Assembly: GCA_016490735.1 (NCBI GenBank)
Contig: JAEMWC010001210.1
Coordinates: forward strand, 160,001 to 224,000
DNA from: Pachyseris speciosa
Lineage: Eukaryota > Cnidaria > Anthozoa > Scleractinia > Pachyseridae
DNA: 64,000 bases
Reading direction: 5' to 3'
Shown: positions 57,661-64,000 of the stretch, in pieces
How positions within the stretch are numbered: position 1 is the first letter of the stretch
How the letters are laid out: the number at the start of each line of letters is the position of its first letter
Program-made: the position numbers and the translations under genes
The notes under the pieces: generated by a model
The model's database searches: none
Seen by the model: only the letters and a program-made list of their open reading frames with translations
What the model was told of the DNA's origin: nothing

Positions 57661-59110
57661 ACGGTATGAGAACTGCAGATTTATCAGTGTTCTAATTATC
57701 CGAAATTGTGTGAAAAAACGTCTTGAAATTGGTGTTGTTTTGAGTTCGTGCGTTGTGACGTAAGGGGTGCATTCGATTTTTTGATTTCGCGCGACAGCTG
57801 TAAGAAACGTTGGCGAATTAAAAGCTGTTTGCTATTCCTAAGCGTAGTGGCAGATTTAAGTCGTATCGAGAACGTTTTTAATATAGTAAAGCGCGAGTTA
57901 AATTGAAAAGAAAAGCAGTAAGACTGAGTATCACACATGAGACATTTCAAGAGTTGGCTTATCGCGAAGGGGAATTGTTGACAATCACTTTTGACTCAAC
58001 GTATAAGCGCAAAACAGAAGCAGACACGCCGAAGGCTGAAAACATATTATGTTTTGGTAAAAATAAACCTGATTAAAGGAAAGTCAGTATTTTATTTACT
58101 CGTATTTTCTTACACAGGAACATCTGTCGCGCTATGGCGTTTCTTACATGTTGTGAACACGTTACTTTTCCAGAAAGCCAAATAAATGGAAAACACTAGT
58201 ACTGTGATTATCTCCAATCAGTCCTGAATAGTCTTCAATAACAGACTATAAAAGCAAGATAAACATAAAAGAGCTACATATATTCCCTTTCAGTTGCTAT
58301 GGTAGATCGTCCGTTGAATGGTAGACCTTGATGTGGTACTCCATGACATCCGTCCCGAAAAGTTACCCAGCGATTAACTTTTGTGTTCGTACTAATGAAA
58401 GAACGTACAACGGCTTTTGCGAACAAGTACCTTGTAAAGAACTTCCCTAAATCAGTTTGGCCGCAGGTTATTAGATAAACTTCATAACTGAAGTTTGAAG
58501 TCATAACTGTCTTTGAATCACCCGAGCAAGTGACTGTTTCTTCATTGTCTGTACCGTTTTCTCTTTCTGAGTCATCAGTGTTAATTCCTTTTTTAAAAGT
58601 GAACTTCTATCAGTATTTCTTTCAGTAGATGATTTGCTGCAACGGAGTGCTTCCCCAGTGGCTCGCCCTTTAAATGGCACGCGATCACAGAAAAGCGTGT
58701 GGTGATGTTAATTTCAAAGAACGTAAACAAACCATTACATGGTAGATCTAACACCGGTTCATACGTCATTTCTGAAACCGAATAGAGCTGCGTAACTTAG
58801 AATGATGTGCAACTATTCCGCAGAAAGCAAAACGACCTTTCATAGTAATTCATGGCCATCTTTGCGCTTGCTCTCAGAAAACACTAAAATTAGCTGCGAT
58901 TACGTCAACACCGAAATGCACGAAAATACACTTTCAGCCTTGGTCATTTCTAAGCCTTATAACATAGCAAAAGCACACTACTTCCTGTATCGATTGTCCA
59001 GGTAAAAGAACGGTCATACAAGGTAATAGAACGGCCATACAATGAAAACGTATTCAGACAACCAGTTGCAAAAATATCGACACACCGGCTGCCTATAAAA
59101 AAACTCACTC
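57661..59110. other. No gene recognised
   Basis: AT-rich sequence. Short frames (57696-57950 minus, 58274-58504 minus, 58802-59005 plus) carry no recognised motif. Confidence 0.45.
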
Positions 59111-59119
59111 TTCTCTAAA

Positions 59120-59262
59120 ACTCTCCTTGATAGTTACTCCACGACAGGCAAGACTCCCCTCCCCCTCTCCCTTGACAGTTACTGCACGACAGGCAAGACT
59201 CCCCTCCCCCTCTCCCTTGACAGTTACTGCACGACAGGCTAGACTCCCTCCCCCCCTCTTCC
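59120..59262. repeat. 45-base minisatellite, about three units
   Basis: Units run GACAGTTACTGCACGACAGG then CAAGACTCCCCTCCCCCTCT-CCCTT. Because 45 is a multiple of three, one frame stays open and repeats ARQARLPSPSPLTVT; this is an artefact rather than a protein. Confidence 0.85.
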
Positions 59263-59425
59263 TTAATCATTGTTGCTGGACCGCATTTTCTGCATGGCTT
59301 TGCATTTGTTCGAACAGAAAATATGGTCCAACAACATTGATAAGGGGAGCGGGAGTGGCACCTCTTTTCAGTCGGAATTAAGTGTACCGTCTCAAGTATT
59401 TTTGCAACTGGTTGTATGTAGCTTC
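59258..59425. repeat. Dispersed hairpin repeat, copy 2 (intact)
   Basis: TTGCTGGACCGCATTTTCTG is mirrored by AGAAAATATGGTCCAACAAC and followed by CTTTTCAGTCGGAATTAAGT and GTACCGTCTCAAGTATTTTT. It matches copy 1 at 56820-57160 without the insertion. Confidence 0.65.
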
Positions 59426-59619
59426 CAAATGCGGATAGGTTGATAACGTAGACATCAAAATTGAGTGAACGTGGCCCTAGTTAATCTTGGACTACCACTG
59501 AAATATAATAAGGCTTTGTATGAATGATGACATGTACATTGGATTCTCCACTCCAGCGTATGAACTGAAAGTAACTAAACCGATGGTGCTATTTTTTTAA
59601 TTTTATTTTAATTTTTTAG

Positions 59620-59688
59620 GTTTTTAAGCGACAACCAGTTGGATTTCTTGCGGAATGGAGTATTTAACAACACCCCTCTGTATCGACT
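59620..59688 (+). CDS. Single leucine-rich-repeat exon 5 (69 bases)
   Basis: The acceptor TTTTAATTTTTTAG ends at 59619 and the donor GTAAGTC starts at 59689. It is phase 2-2 with G...CT ends, like the others, but 69 bases, so it encodes a 23-residue LRR: FLSDNQLDFLRNGVF then NNTPLYRL. The usual LP is LR and one residue after the GVF core is missing. Length stays a multiple of three, so the frame is kept. It is followed after a 160-base intron by exon 6. Confidence 0.8.
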
Positions 59689-59848
59689 GTAAGTCAGATA
59701 CTTACCTCTTAAACATACAAAGTAAAAATGTAAACAAGAATCCAACTGTACCAGGAACAAATTATCGACCGAATACAAAAGGGAATAATGAAAAATCGTG
59801 GACTTCTTTTTAGACAAACGTTATAAATAAACTGTTAATTGTCTGCAG

Positions 59849-59920
59849 GCACTTGGATAACAATCAACTGAAGGAACTGCCATCTGGAATTTTTCATCAT
59901 AATGAAAACTTGTATGAGCT
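59849..59920 (+). CDS. Single leucine-rich-repeat exon 6
   Basis: A 72-base exon after GTTAATTGTCTGCAG and before GTGAGTA, phase 2-2, G...CT ends. The frame reads HLDNNQLKELPSGIFH then HNENLYEL, a full 24-residue LRR. It is only 160 bases downstream of exon 5; all other neighbours are 11-19 kb apart. No further LRR exon was found before the end of the window. Confidence 0.85.
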
Positions 59921-60660
59921 GTGAGTAAACCTTTTTCACCTGATTAAAAAATTATATATAATATTAAGCACGGAGGGGTTTCAATGGAACTAAGACAATA
60001 ACCCTGAAATGATATTAAAATGTATTCCGATGGTTAAAAGTCTTGGTTCTTTTCTTCCAACGCATACGTGATGTTTAAAAATTGATTGCTGTGTAACAGT
60101 GTAGCACCAAGGTTGACGTAAAATTTTACCATCTTACTTTACTCTCAAATTTGCATTATATAAGCACGGCCGAAACTTCACTATTTTAATTTGAAATTAA
60201 AACAAAATTCGTTCTTGGCTAACACAAGTTTTAGACTTAAGAACAAGCAAAGCCAAGACATCTTCCTGGTATAGATCCTTTTTGTAAAATAACCATAATT
60301 AAGTTACCAGTCAGCCAAAAGGATTTAAAAAGATTTAGATTTCCTTAGAACGCTCAGAATTCTCGAAAATTTATTAAGGGGTTGGTGAGTTGTTGTTACA
60401 AACAAACCCTGAGCAAGAAAATGGAATTTTAAGGGATTTTCCTGACGTTTGTTGCAAACAAAAGATCGCATGGACGACAATTCGTTTAGAGCATCTGCTT
60501 TCTCTGGCATCAGTCTGCGAAACTGAGTCGAAAATTTCGGCGGTTATCAAGGAAGCCTGACAACCAGTGGAACTATAACAACCAATGGTTGCATATCATC
60601 AAAGTGATTCACCCAATATCAGGTTGCTTCGAAAAAGAAGAAAAAGCAAACAAACAAACA
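59921..60660. other. Intron sequence after LRR exon 6
   Basis: No feature seen; AT-rich. Confidence 0.45.
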
Positions 60661-60666
60661 TACAAC

Positions 60667-60708
60667 TGTATAACCTTAGATACTTTTTTTGTATCTAAGG
60701 TTATACAG
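60667..60708. repeat. Perfect hairpin
   Basis: TGTATAACCTTAGATAC is mirrored by GTATCTAAGGTTATACA around a T7 loop. It follows CAAACAAACA simple sequence. Confidence 0.8.
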
Positions 60709-60925
60709 GTTTCGAAAATACTGGCGTGCAGTGCTCCTACCAAGTAAACTAATAAGCTATTTGGCCATACTAAACCTGTGGATGATGAAAATAAAAAGGT
60801 GATCACGTGATAAATCGCATTTTTAGAACAGCCAGGGTTTAAATAGCTAAAGATCGTCGAAGTTACAGCTTGCGACTGAAGCTGTCGCAAATAGATAGCC
60901 TGCATGAGAGACAATTCCTTAGTTG

Positions 60926-60928
<3 letters not shown>

Positions 60929-60971
<43 letters not shown>

Positions 60972-60973
60972 TA
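60929..60973. repeat. (ATT)n microsatellite
   Basis: About 14 ATT units; gives a poly-asparagine frame on the minus strand. Confidence 0.9.
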
Positions 60974-61475
60974 TTATTTTGTTTTTTACCCGCCAGCCTA
61001 TATGGCCTAACAGCGAAGAAAATAAATTGCTCAATGTCGAAATGCATTTTTTCTAAATATGAATATATTGGAATCGTACATTGAACTGTGGATTAAAGAT
61101 CGAATAAAGACGCGTTTTAGTGGTGAATGCTACTTGAGCAGTACCGAAAAGAAAGTTTAAAACAATTGGCTCTCGTTTGTTGTTTTCAAAGATCTCTTTG
61201 ACTGAGTTAGTTCTTAAGAGACGTAGTGCTTCTCCTTTGATAAAACCCTTTTTGGAGTTATAAGGGTGGCAGGATGAGAAGTGCGTGTACTGAAAAGTTT
61301 CAGTGGGCTTGAAGTGTGTTGAAGAGAGTTGAAAGTCGAGGTCCTTTGAAAACCTCAGTGTCGAGGAAAACAGCGCGTTCTGATGACATTTTATGCACAA
61401 ACACTTGATTGTGTGCTGGAAAGAGTTAGCGAAGTTTACGAAATCAGCCGGGACTTCTGTAATATGAATGTTCCA

Positions 61476-61768
61476 GGGTTAGCGCAGGGTTGGAGCAGGG
61501 TTGGCGCAGGGGTGAGAGCGCTCGCCTTCCACCATTGTGGCCCGGGTTCGATTCCCGGACTTGGCGTCATAAGTGGGCTGAGTTTGTTGGTTCTTTACTC
61601 TGCTCCGAGAGTTTTTTCTCCGGGTACACCGGTTTTCCCCTCTCCCCAAAAACCAACATTTGATTTGATTTATTTAGAGTTGATTTGATCTAGTCTCCCC
61701 AATTAGTAGAGCATCTGTGCTCGGCTAATAGATTTGAGACTTAAATAAAGTGATTATTATTTTTATTA
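61476..61768 (+). mobile_element. tRNA-derived SINE inserted in the Penelope-like element
   Basis: TTGGCGCAGGGGTGAGAGCG (A box) and CCCGGGTTCGATTCCCGG (B box) give a pol III promoter. They are followed by GGGCTGAGTTTGTTGGTTCT, TTTTCTCCGGGTACACCGG, CCCCAATTAGTAGAGC and a tail AAATAAAGTGATTATTATTT. TTCCA at 61471-61475 and 61769-61773 flanks it. The host reading frame joins across it (MFS ... WNIHITEV). The 5' end has three 11-base GGGTTGGCGCA-like repeats. A diverged relative is at 19722-19950. Confidence 0.85.
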
Positions 61769-62798
61769 TTCCACATGAAAACATGTCATCAATATATCTT
61801 TTCCAAACGACATGTTTTGTGGACTGGCCATTAGTAGTCGTTTATCGAGATCTGCCATAAATATGACAGCGAAAGCGATCGCCATTTTAGTTCCCATAGC
61901 GATGCCGTGGGTTTGTACGAAATGCTTTCCGTTGAATTGGAAAGAATTTTCTTCTAGTATGAGCTGCATGAGTTCCCGTAAATCGTTGGTGGGAATTGGC
62001 AGATTATGCTCATAGTGGTCCTCGTAGTAGCGGCAGCTAACATCAATTCCCTCTGTGTGAGGAATGTTAGTGTAGAGGGAACTAACGTCAAGAGTGGCTA
62101 AAATAACATCGTTTGGAATTTGCGTATTTTCGATGAAATTGATAAAATCAGTGGTGCATTTTAAATATGACTCTTGTTTGATAGCGATGGGTTGTAATAG
62201 TGAATCCACGAAACTGGAATTACGTTCTGTAGGGCCGCTACTACCAGAAACAATTGGTCTGCCGACTGGTGTTTTCTTGTGGATTTTAGTCAGCGTGTAA
62301 CATTCTGCTATGGGTGGTTGTTTTAGACCGATTGTCAACATTTGTGAGTCATTTTGTCGATATTACCCGAGCGGAATAGTTTGTTAACTATTTCGTTGAC
62401 TTTTTGGGCAGTGTCTAGCACAATAGGAGATGTGAGAGGCGTATAAATTTATCGTCAGATAATTGTTGTAAGCCTTCTTGTATTTTTTGTACGGTGTCCA
62501 TAATGACTGTTGTTGTTCCTTTGTCGGCTTTTTTGAGATAAATTTCGCTATTGCCCGTAAGTGAGCTAATAGCTTTTCTTTCGTTCGCTGAAATGTTGTC
62601 ATTTTGAGGTCGGAAAACTGTCGAAATAAAATAGTTTTCAAGGGCAACTGGGTTTTGAGTTGGTGGTTGTGTTTATTAAAGTCTACGAGTCCTCTGCTTC
62701 TACGTTCGTTATAAGGAAGATCAGTTTCAGGATGTAGGTGATCAGGTTTTAGTTCGTAGACTCGGTTGTGTTGTGATCGCTAAAATTGCGCGATTATA

Positions 62799-63000
62799 GA
62801 GGCCCTGCCAGGAGAGGGGCCCGTGTCGCTTGTCTGAATTTTAATATCTCCCGTGTCGGTGTTTAAATCGTTAATTCTCGGCCTTGATGCCATTGTCGGA
62901 AGTTTGCCGGGAATGATGTCGCCTGTCGGGATTTCATTTTCTGTGCCGTCGCTACTGTTTGGGCCATGTCGCTTGTCGGAATTTACCCTGGCAGGGCCTC
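62799..63000. mobile_element. 202-base MITE inserted in the Penelope 5' repeat
   Basis: GAGGCCCTGCCAGG and CCTGGCAGGGCCTC are perfect 14-base termini. ATTATA stands on both sides (62793-62798, 63001-63006). The paralogous repeat at 63189-63340 shows the empty site (GCGACTATAGTTTGG at about 63258). Inside, GTGTCGCTTGTC-type phrases recur. Confidence 0.8.
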
Positions 63001-63126
63001 ATTATAGTTTGTAGTCAGTGTTAGGTGACCGTAAGTAGATTTCCCTCAAGTTTGTAACTAAACGCTTCGTTGCACCGTACCATGGTAGAGTTCTGAAAAG
63101 AACTGTGTTTCATCTGTGAGATGCAA

Positions 63127-63164
63127 GACCGGTTTCGGAACCAAAAGATTGGATCCTTCGTCAA
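63127..63164 (-). ncRNA. Hammerhead-ribozyme-like motif in Penelope 5' repeat
   Basis: On the minus strand TTGACGA, stem AGGATCC ... GGTTCC, GAAAC, CGGTC follows the order of a hammerhead core (CUGANGA, stem II, GAAA, stem III side). Such motifs are established in terminal repeats of Penelope-like elements. Deviations are a U at the catalytic C3 position and an unpaired A before stem II, so activity is doubtful. It lies between the two direct repeats at the element's 5' side. Confidence 0.45.
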
Positions 63165-63340
63165 TTGCTTTTGAGGGCTTTGAAGATGAGTTTCAGGATG
63201 TAGGTCATCAGGTTTTAGTTCGTAGACTCGGTTTTGTTGTGATCGCTAAAATTGAGCGACTATAGTTTGGAGTCAGTGTTAGGTGATCGTGCGTGTGTAA
63301 ATTTACCTCAAGTTTGTAACTAAACGCTTCGTTTAACGAA

Positions 63341-64000
63341 AGCATGCCGTTGAACGAAAGCATGCTGACTAATATATTACTACTTGATATTCTTTTGCTT
63401 CCAGCCGTGACTTAATTTCCCCTTTAGTGAATCTTTGTATCGTTCTGGGATGACGGGTAGATCGAATTTTTGTTCCGGTACAGAAGCTACTTACAGGGAA
63501 CCCATGCACAATTTTGCATAATATATTTACTAGTAATTTGAGCGTCTCTATTAATAAGAGCCCAATTGACCCTAAAGCCGTGAACCCATCTTGGCTTGAA
63601 TGGAAATGGCTCTACCAATCGACATCAAAATGGCTCTGATTGGGGCCTTTTCTATTGTAACAATGTGGCTCTGCTCTTGGATATCAAAACAGGTTCATCA
63701 ATATTAACCGAGACGGCCCTAAATTGGTCCAATTTGTCAGTGTCGAAATGGCTCTAGTGATAGGGGCTGATACGCACCAAGGGGCTGAATTAATTTCCAC
63801 TGTGGGTCAAATCGGTTTTTGCTGGGGCTGAAACGGTTTTTATTTGGGTCGATAAAGACCAAATTGACAAAATTGCCCCACGAAGAGTCAAATCATGATC
63901 AGCTCCAGGGGCAATAGAGCTGAATCGGCACTTTGGGGATGAAACAGATCTTTGAATTTACAGTGCAAATACGAGGAGGGGACTGCAAGTCTGAAACATA
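63341..64000. other. Degenerate repeat-like sequence, no gene
   Basis: Phrases such as AAATGGCTCT (at about 63607, 63629, 63746) and GGGGCTGAA (about 63780, 63825) recur irregularly from 63590 on, suggesting a decayed tandem repeat. No coding content is seen. Confidence 0.4.

Larger units (their letters stand above)
61050..63340 (-). pseudogene. Penelope-like retroelement, minus strand, interrupted by a SINE and a MITE
   Basis: Reading from the 5' side (63340) on the minus strand: two direct copies of an approximately 150-base segment (63189-63340 and 62731-63066), then RVYELKPDHLHPETDLPYNE, FRQFSDLK and, after a 1-base shift, ERKAISSLTGNSEIYLKKAD, KGTTTVIMD and LQQLSDDKFI (N-terminal domain). 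Then come CYTLTKIHKKTPVGRPIVSG, ATLDVSSLYTNIPHTEGI, THGIAMGTKMAIAFAVIFMA and the catalytic VWKRYIDDMFS at about 61775-61800. After the SINE follow ITEVPADFVNFANSFQHTIK, SSERAVFLDTEVFKGPR, HFKPTETFQYTHFSSCHPYN and GFIKGEALRLLRTNS. The GIY-YIG part is missing. Frameshifts make it inactive. Confidence 0.9.

Noticed and set aside
59127..59381. Proline/serine repeat protein (ARQARLPSPSPLTVT units)
   Set aside because: The period is the 45-base minisatellite, which stays open only because 45 is divisible by three; no gene context.
60609..61034. 141-codon minus-strand frame with an asparagine run
   Set aside because: The asparagine run is the (ATT)n microsatellite, and the rest has no known motif.
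61505..61570. Functional tRNA gene at the SINE head
   Set aside because: The tRNA-like part continues into a SINE body and AT-rich tail with target duplication, so it is a retroposon.

Overview
This is nuclear DNA of a metazoan, most likely a cnidarian and probably an anthozoan (coral or anemone). Reasons: it is AT-rich, has GT-AG spliced exons, and has no compact gene order. It is packed with Penelope-like retroelements carrying GIY-YIG endonuclease, 5'-truncated non-LTR retrotransposons with tetranucleotide tails, tRNA-derived SINEs, Harbinger-like MITEs with TAA target sites, Tc1/mariner remnants and many fold-back palindromes. The cnidarian assignment is inference from recalled repeat families. 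There is no operon, rRNA, intact tRNA gene or CRISPR array.

Host coding signal. Six short plus-strand exons each encode exactly one leucine-rich repeat (LRR): 333-404, 11669-11740, 25720-25791, 40117-40188, 59620-59688 and 59849-59920. All begin with G after AG and end with CT before GTAAGT or GTGAGT, so any exon spliced to any other rebuilds a CTG leucine codon in frame (phase 2-2). This looks like the LRR ectodomain of one large gene, or of tandem paralogues, running through the whole window with 11-19 kb introns full of transposons. Neither the signal-peptide exon nor the C-terminal exons are here, so the receptor class cannot be named; LGR/relaxin-receptor-like or another LRR surface protein fits. 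Two decayed LRR relics lie at about 1796 and 27530.

Layout. 1-5300 and 25.7-33.8 kb are two diverged copies of one segmental duplication carrying an LRR exon, its relic and flanking repeats. Transposons present in only one copy give visible empty sites in the other. 5.6-6.6 kb holds a MITE nested in a MITE. 7.0-7.85 kb is the 3' half of a Penelope-like element. 10.24-10.5 kb is a decayed Crypton/DUF3504-like tyrosine-recombinase fragment. 13.1-14.2 kb is a minus-strand LINE. 14-25 kb is intronic: MITEs, microsatellites and fold-backs. 32.0-33.7 kb is a Tc1-like element with long inverted repeats. 36.3-38.3 kb holds two more minus-strand LINE fragments. 42-50 kb contains two Harbinger-like MITEs and an approximately 6.7 kb structure with approximately 1 kb inverted arms. 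51.5-55.9 kb is a second large inverted-repeat structure. 56.8-59.4 kb has related hairpin repeats. 61.05-63.34 kb is a minus-strand Penelope-like element with a hammerhead-like motif, interrupted by a SINE and a 202 bp MITE.

Most open reading frames in the window have no recognisable coding content. Coordinates of repeat ends are read by eye and may be off by a few bases.
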